Of a stretch of DNA of 64,000 nucleotides, positions 27,874 to 37,116 are shown piece after piece (the first letter of the stretch is position 1; each line of letters starts with the position of its first letter). Under the pieces are notes generated by a model that was given only the letters and a program-made list of their open reading frames with translations, was not told the origin of the DNA and searched no databases. The stretch lies in NCBI RefSeq assembly GCF_003946605.1, contig NZ_RHOQ01000004.1, positions 1 through 64,000 on the forward strand, written 5' to 3'. The position numbers and the translations under genes are program-made. The DNA comes from Companilactobacillus baiquanensis. Its GTDB lineage: Bacteria; Bacillota; Bacilli; Lactobacillales; Lactobacillaceae.

Positions 27874-28224
27874 AAAATTATTCATCGTATAGCTATTTAT
27901 AATCGAGTTACAAATGGCTAAGATCACTGCCACTAATAGAGCAGATCCAAAACTACTGAAATAAAAACTACTTGAACCCAAAATAGCTGATGTTAATTCT
28001 AAGGTTATTGCACTTATAACAAAAGAGAACAACCCGAAAGTAATAAAAGTTATTGGGAATGAAATAACATGCAAAATAGGTTTGACGGTCCAGTTTAACA
28101 ATACTAAGACAAAACTGGCTAAAATTGCCGTTGCTAAACTGTCAACTCTAAACATGTTTGGTAATAGACGCGCTATTGCTATGAATAACAGCGTATGAAT
28201 AGCCACTTTTACTAATAATTTCAT
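27859..28224 (-). CDS. yvlD: Phage-holin-4-2-like / YvlD-family membrane protein
   Basis: A 121-residue protein with four hydrophobic helices and the family pattern NWTVKPILHVISFPITFITFGLFSFVI, matching the YvlD (DUF360/Phage_holin_4_2) family. These are chromosomal proteins, not phage holins, often found with PspC-domain proteins and linked to envelope stress in Bacillus. The ATG overlaps the pspC stop (ATGA). The coding end doubles as a terminator arm. Confidence 0.85.
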   Translation of the reverse strand: MKLLVKVAIHTLLFIAIARLLPNMFRVDSLATAILASFVLVLLNWTVKPILHVISFPITFITFGLFSFVISAITLELTSAILGSSSFYFSSFGSALLVAVILAICNSIINSYTMNNFQRRV

Positions 28225-28490
28225 TTTTTGTTTTTATTCAGCTCCTTAGTTGAATCTTTTCTTAGATGACGTAAACGTGCATGATAACTTGTCTCTTGAA
28301 TATTGCGCTTTTCAGGCATCAAAAAGACACAGACTATGTAAACAAGTATTGTTAAGAAATAACTGAATGGTGTCATGAAAATAAATCCTAACCTAATCCA
28401 AGTAGAGTCAATTCCAAAATACTCACCAAGGCCACCACACACACCAGCTAGAAAACGATCATCACTTGATCTAGTAATTCTTTTATTCAC
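28221..28490 (-). CDS. PspC-domain membrane protein (YvlC-like)
   Basis: An 89-residue protein made almost entirely of a PspC domain: RFLAGVCGGLGEYFGID, then a hydrophobic helix ending in FLMPEK. PspC proteins take part in envelope-stress (phage-shock) responses at the membrane. The start is GTG at 28490 with GAGGTGA upstream. It forms an operon with yvlD by a 4-base overlap and has a strong promoter at 28517-28545. Context next to hprK is conserved in many lactobacilli. Confidence 0.88.
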   Translation of the reverse strand: MNKRITRSSDDRFLAGVCGGLGEYFGIDSTWIRLGFIFMTPFSYFLTILVYIVCVFLMPEKRNIQETSYHARLRHLRKDSTKELNKNKK

Positions 28491-28516
28491 GAAATTTCAC
28501 CTCAACTTGTTTTCAA

Positions 28517-28545
28517 AATATACAACATAGCTGCGTAAATTTCAA
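28517..28545 (-). promoter_or_regulatory. Promoter of pspC-yvlD
   Basis: TTGAAA (28540-28545), a 17-base spacer, and TATATT (28517-28522) on the minus strand. It begins right after the phoU stop codon. Confidence 0.7.
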
Positions 28546-28546
28546 A

Positions 28547-29224
28547 TTACATTCTTTTATTTTCGCCCTTGTGGGTAAGTTCTACCACGTGGCCACTATT
28601 CAAATATACGACCCATTCGCAGATATTAGTTGCATAGTCTCCTACACGTTCAAGGTAACTGGCAACTAACATATAAGAAGTTCCGCTTAGAACATTATCA
28701 GACTTCTTTTGCATATCTTCAATACACAACTTACTAATGGTACGACTCTTTTCATCGATTTTAATATCACGACGAGAAACTTCACGGGCTAAGCCTTCAT
28801 CCTTTTTAAGGTAAGCTTCAAGTGAATCTTCAACAATACTTGTACTTAATTCACCCATTTCCGCAATCAATTTTTCGATTTCTGGAATTCTATGTTCACC
28901 TTTAACACGGATGGTCTCTTGCGCAATACTTACAGCATGATCACCAATTCTTTCCAAATCAGAACTGGCTTTAAGAACTGTGACGATCATTCTCAAGTCT
29001 GATGTAACCGGTTGTTGTAAGGCTATCATCTCAAATGAATCTTTTTCAAGATCCATCTCTCTAACATTAATAAAATGATCTTTTAAAAGCACATCTTTAG
29101 CTAGTTCTTTATCATGATCGATGTATCCCTTAACGGATTTCATAATGGCTTCACTTGCCATCATTCCCATTTCAGAGAATCTTAAATGTAAATTACTAAG
29201 TTCTTCCTCGAACGTACTACGCAT
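28547..29224 (-). CDS. phoU: Phosphate-specific transport accessory protein PhoU
   Basis: A 225-residue, two-repeat helical bundle protein with the paired PhoU metal motifs (RMIVTVLKASSDLERIGDHA and SYLERVGDYATNI). It acts with the Pst transporter and the PhoR kinase to keep the phosphate response off when phosphate is plentiful. Last gene of pstS-pstC-pstA-pstB-pstB-phoU, 13 bases after the second pstB. The ATG follows AGGGGG. Confidence 0.96.
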   Translation of the reverse strand: MRSTFEEELSNLHLRFSEMGMMASEAIMKSVKGYIDHDKELAKDVLLKDHFINVREMDLEKDSFEMIALQQPVTSDLRMIVTVLKASSDLERIGDHAVSIAQETIRVKGEHRIPEIEKLIAEMGELSTSIVEDSLEAYLKKDEGLAREVSRRDIKIDEKSRTISKLCIEDMQKKSDNVLSGTSYMLVASYLERVGDYATNICEWVVYLNSGHVVELTHKGENKRM

Positions 29225-29237
29225 GACTTTCTGCCCC

Positions 29238-30002
29238 CTATCCGAATTTTCCGGAAATATAATCTTCTGTTTGTTTTTCTTGTGGATTCAAGAAAATATT
29301 CTTTGTTTTATCCGCCTCAATCAATTCTCCGTTCAAAAAGAAAGCTGTTTGATCAGAGATTCTTGAAGCTTGTTGCATGTTATGAGTTACAGTAATGATT
29401 GTATAATCATCACGTAAATCTAGTAAAGTATTTTCAACTTTTGCAGAAGAGATTGGATCTAGAGCAGATGTTGGTTCATCTAACAGAATGATATCTGGCT
29501 TGACCGCCAAAACCCTTGCAATACAAACTCTCTGTTGTTGACCACCTGAAAGAGATAAGGCGCTTTGATGTAGCTTGTCCTTAACATCATCCCAAACGGC
29601 AGCATTTTGTAAACTGGTTTCTACTGCTTCATCAAGAACCGCTTTGTCCTTGACTCCGGCCAATCTTAAACCATAAACCACATTATCATAAACAGAGAAT
29701 GGAAATGGATTAGGTTGTTGGAAAACCATTCCTACTTGCTTTCTTAATTCTACCGTATCAATGTTTGGTGCGTAAATATTTTTGCCGTTCAAACTAATTG
29801 TTCCTGTGATAGTCACATTTGGAATCAGGTCATTCATTCGATTCAAACAACGAAGATACGTTGATTTACCGCAACCTGAAGGCCCAATCAAGGCTGTAAT
29901 CTCGTGCTCATTAAAATCAAGGTTAATTCCCTTCAGAGCCTCTTTCTTTCCATAAAACAAATGAACATCAGATGATGTCAAAATTTTTTTCTTTTCAGCC
30001 AA
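29238..30002 (-). CDS. pstB: Phosphate ABC transporter ATP-binding protein (second copy)
   Basis: A 254-residue ATPase of the Pst phosphate importer. Walker [10 protein letters not shown], the signature [16 protein letters not shown], Walker [13 protein letters not shown] and the switch His in VTHNM are all present. The start is TTG at 30002 with AGGAGAAT upstream; the frame is open to 30086 but that stretch lies inside the previous gene. It follows another pstB by 10 bases. Two pstB genes in tandem are usual in lactobacilli and streptococci. Confidence 0.96.
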   Translation of the reverse strand: MAEKKKILTSSDVHLFYGKKEALKGINLDFNEHEITALIGPSGCGKSTYLRCLNRMNDLIPNVTITGTISLNGKNIYAPNIDTVELRKQVGMVFQQPNPFPFSVYDNVVYGLRLAGVKDKAVLDEAVETSLQNAAVWDDVKDKLHQSALSLSGGQQQRVCIARVLAVKPDIILLDEPTSALDPISSAKVENTLLDLRDDYTIITVTHNMQQASRISDQTAFFLNGELIEADKTKNIFLNPQEKQTEDYISGKFG

Positions 30003-30012
30003 AGTTATTCTC

Positions 30013-30816
30013 CTATCCAAAATGTCCAGAAACATAATCTTCAGTTGTCTTAATTTTTGGACGTGTAAAGATTTTTCTTGTTTCATTAAATTCTACCGCA
30101 TGTCCCATGTGGAAGAAGGCTGTATAGTCACTAATTCTGGCAGCTTGCTGCATATTATGAGTAACTATAATTATTGTAAATCTGTCTTTTAAACTTAGCA
30201 TAGTTTCTTCTACGTTAGAAGTAGAAATAGGGTCCAGCGCACTGGCCGGTTCGTCCATCAATAAAATATCCGGCTTCATAGCGATGGCACGGGCGATACA
30301 GAGGCGTTGTTGTTGACCACCTGATAACGCCAGGGCACTTTTATGAAGATCATCCTTGACTTGCTCCCATAATGATGCTTGTTTTAATGTCGTCTCAACA
30401 ATTTCATTTAATTTGTCTTTATCATGCAAACCGTGTCGTTTCAAAGCAAAAGTTATATTATCATAGATTGATTTTGAGAACGGATTGGGACGCTGGAATA
30501 CCATTCCGATATGCTTTCTCGTCTCATAAATATCAACATCGTTTTTATTTATGTCTAATCCACGATACATAATTTCACCTTTAACACTGGCCCCAGGAAC
30601 ATTGTCGTTCATTCGATTTAATGAACGCAAGAAAGTTGACTTGCCAGATCCAGATGCACCGATAAGCGAGGTAATTTTGTAACGTTCAAATTGTAAAGAT
30701 GCTTTATGCATGGCTTCTTTTTGACCATAGAAAACTTGTAGATCCTTAGTTTCCATAGCAATTTCATGTTCTTTTTCATCTAAGTGATAAATATATTGAT
30801 CTTGTTCATCAGCCAT
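30013..30816 (-). CDS. pstB: Phosphate ABC transporter ATP-binding protein (first copy)
   Basis: A 267-residue ATPase of the Pst importer, with Walker [10 protein letters not shown], signature [16 protein letters not shown] and Walker [13 protein letters not shown]. It carries about 20 extra residues, rich in Asp, Glu and His, before the ABC domain, which the second copy lacks. Starts 3 bases after the pstA stop with AGGAGAAT as ribosome site. The two copies differ clearly in sequence, so this is an old duplication; whether they form a heterodimer is not known from sequence. Confidence 0.96.
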   Translation of the reverse strand: MADEQDQYIYHLDEKEHEIAMETKDLQVFYGQKEAMHKASLQFERYKITSLIGASGSGKSTFLRSLNRMNDNVPGASVKGEIMYRGLDINKNDVDIYETRKHIGMVFQRPNPFSKSIYDNITFALKRHGLHDKDKLNEIVETTLKQASLWEQVKDDLHKSALALSGGQQQRLCIARAIAMKPDILLMDEPASALDPISTSNVEETMLSLKDRFTIIIVTHNMQQAARISDYTAFFHMGHAVEFNETRKIFTRPKIKTTEDYVSGHFG

Positions 30817-30819
30817 AAA

Positions 30820-31707
30820 CTATTCTCCTGTCATCTTTTTATAAACTAAATTACCAAGGTATCTTGAAAGTAAATTGAAAATTAACACTGCAATGATCAA
30901 TACCGCTGAAGCACCAGCAGAAACTTGAACCGCATCAGGGATCAGACCTTCAGAATTAACTTTCCAAATATGGACTGCTAATGTTTCAGCAGGACGCATC
31001 AAGTTTAGCGGACTAGTAATGCTGAAAATGTTCCAATTTGAAAAATCTAGTGGTGGGGCACTTTGTCCAGCTGTATAAATAAGTGCAGCGGCTTCACCGA
31101 AGACTCTACCAGCACCGATGATCATACCAGTAATAATGCCTGGCAAACCATCTGGGATAATTACGTGGATGACTGTTTCCCATTTTGATAGTCCCAAAGC
31201 AAGTCCTGCCTCTCTTTGCGATTGAGAAACAGACTTTAAAGAGTCTTCAACATTTCTTGTCAGAATTGGCAAATTAAAAACGGTCAATGTCAAAGCTCCT
31301 GACAAAATGGAAAAGCCAAATTTAAAACTAATTACAAAAATCAAAAATCCAAACAAACCAACAACAATTGATGGTAGAGAACTTAAAACTTCGATCGATA
31401 TTCTAATAAGTTCAACCAATTTATTTTTACCAGCATATTCAGATAAGAATATTCCGGCAGAAATAGCAATTGGAATAGAAATGAGCATTGATAGAATCAA
31501 TAGAAAGAAAGAATTAAACAACTGAATCCCAATACCACTTCCAGCTTGAAAGGCTTTTGAACCTGAAGTCAAAAAATGCCAATTAACATAACGTAGACCA
31601 CTACCTAGAATGTAAACTAATAACCCTGCTAAGATCAAAACAATGATTCCAGACATAGCGTAAATAACACCAGTAGCTATTTTATCTTTAACTTTTTCAT
31701 TGAACAC
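30820..31707 (-). CDS. pstA: Phosphate ABC transporter permease PstA
   Basis: A 295-residue permease with six hydrophobic helices and the binding-protein-dependent permease loop REAGLALGLSKWETVIHVIIP that contacts the ATPase. The start is GTG at 31707, with AGAGGTGA upstream, and overlaps the pstC stop by one base (TAGTG). Forms the channel with PstC. Confidence 0.95.
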   Translation of the reverse strand: MFNEKVKDKIATGVIYAMSGIIVLILAGLLVYILGSGLRYVNWHFLTSGSKAFQAGSGIGIQLFNSFFLLILSMLISIPIAISAGIFLSEYAGKNKLVELIRISIEVLSSLPSIVVGLFGFLIFVISFKFGFSILSGALTLTVFNLPILTRNVEDSLKSVSQSQREAGLALGLSKWETVIHVIIPDGLPGIITGMIIGAGRVFGEAAALIYTAGQSAPPLDFSNWNIFSITSPLNLMRPAETLAVHIWKVNSEGLIPDAVQVSAGASAVLIIAVLIFNLLSRYLGNLVYKKMTGE

Positions 31708-32627
31708 TAGAATTCACCTCTCTTAGCAATAAGTCTTATTACGAAGTTGAACAAGAGTGACATTAATAGCAATAGTAAAGCTAGTGACCAAAGAGCATCA
31801 TTTGGGGTCGAACCCATGATCGTATTACCCATGTTCATTGTCAAAACTGACGTTAAAGTAGAAGAAGGTGAGACTAAATTTTGTGGTAATAACATAGCAT
31901 TACCAATAACCATTTGCACGGCTAAAGCTTCACCAAAGGCTCTAGACATCCCAAAAACCACTGCCGTCAATAAACCGGGTGAAGCGGCTCTTAAAATAAC
32001 TTTATGAATTGTTTGCCATCTTGTTGCACCTAGGGCTAATGAAGCTTCACGATAATATTCAGGTACAGCCTTTAAAGCGTCCACTGACATTGATGTGATC
32101 GTTGGCAAGATCATTACGAATAGAACAAATGAACCAGCTAAAATACCAAATCCACTACCGCCAGCGATACTTCTAACAAATGGAACAACAATAGTTAATC
32201 CAATAAATCCATAAACTACTGATGGAATACCAACTAGTAACTCAATTACAGGTTGTAAAATTTTACGACCTAATTTGGGTGATATTTCAGTCATAAAAAT
32301 GGCTGCCGCAATGGCAAAAGGTGTCCCGATCAAAGCGGCAATCAAAGTAACTGCAAATGAACCCACGATCATTGGTGCGGCACCAACTATAGGATGTCCT
32401 GCACTATCTAACTTATCTGGAGCCCAAACTGAATGTGTCAAAAAATCAATTGGATTTACTCCATCTTTAAAGAAGATCACTAAACCTCTTGAAGCAACAA
32501 AACCAATGATTGTAACTACCAAGATAACTATTATAGCTGTAAAACTAAATGAAATAACCTTACCTTTTGTTTCACGTTTTGCAGAGACAGATTTTTTAGT
32601 TAAACTTTCTCGAATCGGATCTTTCAA
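31707..32627 (-). CDS. pstC: Phosphate ABC transporter permease PstC
   Basis: A 306-residue permease with six main hydrophobic helices, a large N-terminal extracytoplasmic loop (VNPIDFLTHSVWAPD) typical of PstC, and the coupling loop REASLALGATRWQTIHKVIL. The start is TTG at 32627, preceded by GGAGGGAG that lies in the end of pstS; the pstS stop is one base away. Second gene of the pst operon. Confidence 0.95.
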   Translation of the reverse strand: MKDPIRESLTKKSVSAKRETKGKVISFSFTAIIVILVVTIIGFVASRGLVIFFKDGVNPIDFLTHSVWAPDKLDSAGHPIVGAAPMIVGSFAVTLIAALIGTPFAIAAAIFMTEISPKLGRKILQPVIELLVGIPSVVYGFIGLTIVVPFVRSIAGGSGFGILAGSFVLFVMILPTITSMSVDALKAVPEYYREASLALGATRWQTIHKVILRAASPGLLTAVVFGMSRAFGEALAVQMVIGNAMLLPQNLVSPSSTLTSVLTMNMGNTIMGSTPNDALWSLALLLLLMSLLFNFVIRLIAKRGEF

Positions 32628-32628
32628 T

Positions 32629-33504
32629 TTAGTCTCCCTCCTTTGAAACTGGGGTTACATTCCCCTTATAATCTTTTTGATATTGCATATTTTTAATTGG
32701 AACGTAACCTAATTTTTTAACAATTTTATTTTGAACATGATTGGACATAGTATAGTCTAGAAAACGTTTAGTCATACCTGTTGGCTGACCATTTGTATAA
32801 AGATGTTCATAAGACCAAATTTTCCAAGTATTATTCTCAATATTCTTCATCGTTGGTTTAACTCCGCCAACTTCGATCGATTTAACTGTGTCATTTAAAT
32901 AAGGCATAGCCAAATAACTAATGGATCCTTGAGTATTGTAAACGATTTGTCGAACCATACCACTTGAGTCTTGCTCCTGAGAACTAACAGCCGGCGTTCC
33001 GTTCATAACGTCATCTTCAAAGGCGGAACGAGTACCACTACCATTAGCACGATTAATAATCGTTATTTGCAGATCCTGTCCACCAACTTGTTTCCAATTA
33101 GTGATTTGACCTGAAAATATTTGTCTTAATTGTTTAATAGTTAATGATTTTATTTTTACACTTTTATTTACAATCGGTACCATTCCCACCGCTGCAATAC
33201 GGTGATCTACCAAATTTTTAGCATTAATATTCTTTTTTTGTTCAGCATAAAGATCAGAGTTACCAATATCTACCGCACCTTGTTGAATCTGGCTAAGTCC
33301 GGTACCAGTACCTCCACCCTGAACGTTAATATATTCGTTAGGATTGTTTTTTGTAAATTCTTCCCCAGCTAATTCTACTAGCGGTTGGGCGGCTGATGAT
33401 CCTACAGCCGTAATTGTTTGTTGATCACTACTCCCCTTACAACCCGTTAAAACTAAGATTGCAGAAAAAAATAACGTAAAAATAGCCACCAGTCTTTTTT
33501 TCAA
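32629..33504 (-). CDS. pstS: Phosphate-binding lipoprotein PstS
   Basis: A 291-residue extracytoplasmic phosphate receptor of the Pst importer. The signal peptide ends in the lipobox LTGC, with Cys22 as the lipid-modified residue (substrate of Lgt). Phosphate-binding segments TAVGSSAAQPL and RANGSGTRSAF are present. The start TTG at 33504 lies 5 bases after GAGGTGA; a GTG three codons earlier would overlap that ribosome site. Two direct repeats of TATACA on the minus strand, 11 bases apart, lie upstream as a possible PhoP box. Confidence 0.95.
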   Translation of the reverse strand: MKKRLVAIFTLFFSAILVLTGCKGSSDQQTITAVGSSAAQPLVELAGEEFTKNNPNEYINVQGGGTGTGLSQIQQGAVDIGNSDLYAEQKKNINAKNLVDHRIAAVGMVPIVNKSVKIKSLTIKQLRQIFSGQITNWKQVGGQDLQITIINRANGSGTRSAFEDDVMNGTPAVSSQEQDSSGMVRQIVYNTQGSISYLAMPYLNDTVKSIEVGGVKPTMKNIENNTWKIWSYEHLYTNGQPTGMTKRFLDYTMSNHVQNKIVKKLGYVPIKNMQYQKDYKGNVTPVSKEGD

Positions 33505-33531
33505 TATACTCACCTCTGTCTTTTTAATACT

Positions 33532-33558
33532 AATATAAGAATGTATATTTTTTGTATA
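33532..33558 (-). promoter_or_regulatory. Candidate PhoP box and -10 of the pst operon
   Basis: On the minus strand two identical TATACA hexamers (33553-33558 and 33542-33547) repeat with 11-base periodicity and lead to TATATT (33532-33537) as -10, with no good -35. PhoP of Bacillus binds TTAACA-like direct repeats spaced this way and replaces the -35 contact. Confidence 0.5.
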
Positions 33559-33578
33559 AAAGGCCTAATAATTGGCAC

Positions 33579-33624
33579 AAAAAAAGTTCTAAGAAGAGAA
33601 CTCAATTCTCACTTAGAACTACTT
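33579..33624 (-). terminator. Terminator of the phoPR operon
   Basis: AGTTCTAAG pairs with CTTAGAACT, with inner AGAA/TTCT pairs; a U-run follows on the minus strand. It separates phoR from the pst operon. Confidence 0.85.
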
Positions 33625-33635
33625 TTATATCTTTT

Positions 33636-35285
33636 TTATAACGGAATATGAACAATAAATTTTGTTCCTAGTCCCTTGTGCGATTCAATTCTAATATCAC
33701 CATCAAGCGTATCAATTGTTTCTTTAACAATAGCAAGACCTAGTCCAGTTCCGCCAGTCTCAAAACTACGTGATCGATCAACACGATAAAATCTCTCAAA
33801 GATCCTATCTTGTTCTGATTCAGCAATTCCGATACCAGTATCCTCAACACTAAATCTTATCCGATTTTCAATTTCATCATGATTAAATTGAATTTTAATA
33901 TCACCATTTTCCTTATTATAAGAAACAGCATTCTTAATCAAATTACCAACGATCAAATTAAATTTCTCTCTGTTGATAGTAATCTCAGGATTACCAGAAA
34001 AACTAGTTTCAACGCTTATTTTATGTTTAGAGATCCTCTGAGATAAATGTTCAACTGTTTTTTCAATTTCGTTTTTAGCGTCAACAGCTTCGGCCTTTTC
34101 ATCATCTTTTTGAACTTTTGATAATGAAAGAATATCTTGAATCAATTCAGTCAATCTAGTGCTTTCTTCGTTAATTATATTTAAGAAATGATCCAATTTT
34201 TCTGGATCATCTTTAGCACCGTTAAGTAGTGTTTCAGAAAATCCGGCAATCGAAGTGATCGGTGTCTTTAATTCATGACTGACATTATTGACGAAGTCGA
34301 CTTGCATACGATCCATCTTACGACTTTCGGTTAAATCATATAGTAAAACTAAAATTTGCTGATCGAAATCTTCTCGAGAATGGACCAGACGAATAACATT
34401 TGCTTCGACATATTTCTGGGAATTACCGATCAACTGTAATTCTTTATGATGATTCTTATTTTTACGAAGCGTATGTTCGATCATCCTGCTCAAGCCATAT
34501 GTTTTAACATCTTCAATGAACGGATGAATATCATTTGAAATATTTACATCTAATAAGGCCGACATAGCCTGATTATGCATTAAAACTTCACCTTGAGAAT
34601 TTAATAACATAACTCCGATTGGAAGATGTCCAACAAGACTCTTGAATCTACGTTCACGTAAACGTGCGTTATCGCGCAATTCATTGATATCCATACTAAT
34701 TTCATTAGTCTGTTCTACTAAATTATATAATTCATCATCAGGCGAAAGAATAATTGATGCCATATCCTTGTTCTTTCGTACTCGACGTAAATTTTCGGTC
34801 ACACTTTGAATGTCATAACTTAGTTTTTGCTTACGTTTGTAATAGAACAGAACAATCGCATTAGTGAAAATAAGATAAACTAAGGCAACCAATACGTACG
34901 TTGACGCATTTTGACTCCATAAACGGTTATATTCCTTGACCACAACATGCTTATTAGAGTCGCTGATATAATACATTGTTCTAGTTCCAAAAGTATTATC
35001 AGTTAAAAAGTTTTGACTTGGCGACAATCCACCCTTGTGAATCAGGTCATATACTCTCTTTTCAACTTTTGAACTTCTTTTATCAGTATCTACGTAAGTT
35101 AATCCTGATATTTTTGCTGCCTCTTGTGCAGTATGGTTCTTTTTCAATTCTTTAAAAGAAGTTGTTTCATCATAAAAAGTATTTCTTTGTGAACTCCCCA
35201 AGGTACTATCTGCAAATGCCGACAAAATAATAAATATGACAATGGAGACAGTTACCGCAATAATGGGCCCTATTTTTTTCTTCAT
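33636..35285 (-). CDS. phoR: Phosphate-sensing membrane histidine kinase
   Basis: A 549-residue sensor kinase. Transmembrane helices at residues 6-24 and 130-149 flank an extracytoplasmic domain of about 105 residues. A linker and a PAS domain (about 210-320) precede the HisKA domain with the phosphoacceptor His337 in NNVSHELKTP, and an ATPase domain with N (KNAVSYNKENG), G1 (VEDTGIGI) and G2 (GTGLGLAIVKE) boxes. Phosphorylates the regulator encoded just upstream. Position next to pst marks it as PhoR; some lactobacillus annotations call it PnpS. Confidence 0.93.
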   Translation of the reverse strand: MKKKIGPIIAVTVSIVIFIILSAFADSTLGSSQRNTFYDETTSFKELKKNHTAQEAAKISGLTYVDTDKRSSKVEKRVYDLIHKGGLSPSQNFLTDNTFGTRTMYYISDSNKHVVVKEYNRLWSQNASTYVLVALVYLIFTNAIVLFYYKRKQKLSYDIQSVTENLRRVRKNKDMASIILSPDDELYNLVEQTNEISMDINELRDNARLRERRFKSLVGHLPIGVMLLNSQGEVLMHNQAMSALLDVNISNDIHPFIEDVKTYGLSRMIEHTLRKNKNHHKELQLIGNSQKYVEANVIRLVHSREDFDQQILVLLYDLTESRKMDRMQVDFVNNVSHELKTPITSIAGFSETLLNGAKDDPEKLDHFLNIINEESTRLTELIQDILSLSKVQKDDEKAEAVDAKNEIEKTVEHLSQRISKHKISVETSFSGNPEITINREKFNLIVGNLIKNAVSYNKENGDIKIQFNHDEIENRIRFSVEDTGIGIAESEQDRIFERFYRVDRSRSFETGGTGLGLAIVKETIDTLDGDIRIESHKGLGTKFIVHIPL

Positions 35286-35288
35286 GTA

Positions 35289-35957
35289 TCACACCTCTAA
35301 AATATAACCGAATCCATGCACGGTTTTTATTATTTGTGGATCCTTCGTATCTTTTTCAATTTTATCACGAAGATGACTAATTTGAATATCAACCATTCTT
35401 AATTGTGAATCTGAATTTACACCCCATACGCTATCAAAGATTTGCTCTCTAGATACTACAATACCAGCATTCTTCAACAAAAAATCCATTAATTCATACT
35501 CTTTACGAGTCAAAGATATTTCCGTATCGTCAATAACAACACTCTTCATCGAGCGATTAAGATGAAACTCAACCTTCTGATTTTCAGTTTTAGAAGTTCT
35601 ACGAATGACTACTTCGATCCTAGCTAGTAATTCTTTGACGCTAAATGGTTTTGTAATATAGTCGTCTGCCCCACTGATCAATCCATCAACTTTGCTGTCT
35701 TCAGTATCCACCGCCGTCAAAAATATAACCGGCGTTAAATTACCAATTGAACGCATCTTCTTTAAAACTCTGATTCCGCTCAATTTGGGTAACATCTGAT
35801 CTAGCAAAATAAGGTCAAATTGTTCAGCATTCGCCATTTCGAGTGCCATTTTACCATTTATTGCTCGCTTAACTTCATATCCTTGGCTCTGTAAATTATA
35901 ATCGATCAATTCTAAAATAGCAGGTTCATCATCAACAATTAAAATTCTCTTTTTCAT
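35289..35957 (-). CDS. phoP: Phosphate response regulator, OmpR/PhoB family
   Basis: A 222-residue response regulator. The receiver domain has the acidic pair DDE at 9-11, the phosphoacceptor Asp53 in LILLDQMLP and the Lys in TKPF; the C-terminal winged helix (about 125-220) ends in KTVHGFGYIL. I place the start at ATG 35957, one base after the prfB stop, with AGAGGA upstream; the frame is open further but overlaps prfB. Likely activates pstSCABB-phoU when phosphate is scarce. Confidence 0.93.
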   Translation of the reverse strand: MKKRILIVDDEPAILELIDYNLQSQGYEVKRAINGKMALEMANAEQFDLILLDQMLPKLSGIRVLKKMRSIGNLTPVIFLTAVDTEDSKVDGLISGADDYITKPFSVKELLARIEVVIRRTSKTENQKVEFHLNRSMKSVVIDDTEISLTRKEYELMDFLLKNAGIVVSREQIFDSVWGVNSDSQLRMVDIQISHLRDKIEKDTKDPQIIKTVHGFGYILEV

Positions 35958-35958
35958 T

Positions 35959-37075
35959 TTAATCCGAATTGTCCTCTTGTAACTTCCACTGAAGATAGGC
36001 AAAAATAAATTGGTCTATATCTCCATCCATTACTGCTTGCCCATTACCAGTTTCATAATTAGAACGATGATCTTTAACCATTGTATAAGGATGAAATACG
36101 TAAGATCGAATTTGTGATCCCCATCCAATATCCATCTGTTCACCTTTGATTTTGGCATTTCGTTTTGCTTGTTCTTCTTGTTCTTTTTGGAAAAGTTTTG
36201 CCTTTAACATATTCATTGCCGTTTGACGATTTTGTAGCTGTGATCTTTGAGCTTGAGAACTAACAACTATACCAGTGGGAATATGAGTTATTCTTACGGC
36301 TGAAGATGTTTTATTGATATGCTGACCACCAGCTCCGGAAGATCTAAAGACATCAACTCTTAAATCATCATCATTTATTTCAACATTAATACTTTCATCC
36401 AGTTCTGGCATAACATCGACTGACGCAAAAGATGTATGTCTTCTACCAGCAGAATCAAATGGAGAAATTCTTACCAATCTATGAACGCCACGTTCAGAAC
36501 GTAATAATCCATAAACATTACGTCCCTTGATCATCATTGAGACGCTCTTAATACCAGCATCATCACCAGGTTGATAATCTTCTATTTCAACGGAAAAGTC
36601 ATGCTGTTCAGCCCATCTTTGATACATTCTCAAAAGCATTGAGCCCCAATCTTGTGACTCTTTTCCACCGGCACCTGGATGAATTTCAACAATGGCATTA
36701 TGTGAATCGTAAGGTTCAGACAATAACATTGTCAATTCATAAGCCTGTAATTGCTTTTCTAAAGAATCAGAATCTTCTTCAAGCTGTTTTAAAAGTTCAT
36801 CTTCTGTATCGACTTGATAAAGCTGTTCTAAAACTTTAATGTCATCCAAATTTTCAGATAATGTTTTGAAGCTATCAAACTTATCTTTTAAGTCGTTGGT
36901 CTCATCAATAACCGCTTGAGCCTTATCATGATCATCCCAAAAACCCGGTGCCGTCATACGAGCTTCATTTTCAGCAATACTTTCTTCAAGATTATCTAAG
37001 TCAAAGAGACCCCCTGAATTGAGAAACTTTTTCTTCGATGTCGTTTATTTTGGTTTTTATTTCTCCAAATTCCAT
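35959..37075 (-). CDS. prfB: Peptide chain release factor 2, with programmed +1 frameshift
   Basis: A 371-residue release factor that ends translation at UGA and UAA. The first 24 codons (ATG at 37075, ribosome site AAAGGTGAC) run into an in-frame TGA at 37001-37003; a +1 shift at CTT-TGA-C continues the frame for 347 residues. The shift site has the classical AGGGGG stimulator three bases before CTT. The body contains the catalytic GGQ (SGAGGQHINKT) and the RF2-type codon-recognition region with SPFDSAGRRHTSFASV. It sits between secA and phoP as usual. A terminator hairpin abuts its ribosome site. Confidence 0.97.
36998..37015 (-). other. Programmed +1 ribosomal frameshift site of prfB
   Basis: On the minus strand: AGGGGG (37010-37015), TCT, slippery CTT (37004-37006), then TGA (37001-37003) followed by C. 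This is the classical autoregulatory arrangement: low RF2 lets the ribosome pause at UGA and shift. Confidence 0.95.
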
Positions 37076-37088
37076 TCCGTCACCTTTA

Positions 37089-37116
37089 AAAAAAGCAGGC
37101 ACTAGGCCTGCTTTTT
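37089..37116 (-). terminator. Terminator after secA, abutting the prfB ribosome site
   Basis: AAAAAGCAGGC and GCCTGCTTTTT form an 11-base stem around 5 bases. On the minus strand the U-run flows directly into the AAAGGTGAC ribosome site of prfB, leaving no room for a separate promoter. Confidence 0.85.

Noticed and set aside
27859..28224. Phage holin as a sign of a prophage
   Set aside because: The Phage_holin_4_2/YvlD family is chromosomal, and no phage genes are nearby.
36957..37075. prfB as a frameshifted pseudogene
   Set aside because: The stop lies in the classical programmed frameshift signal, and the rest of the protein is intact.
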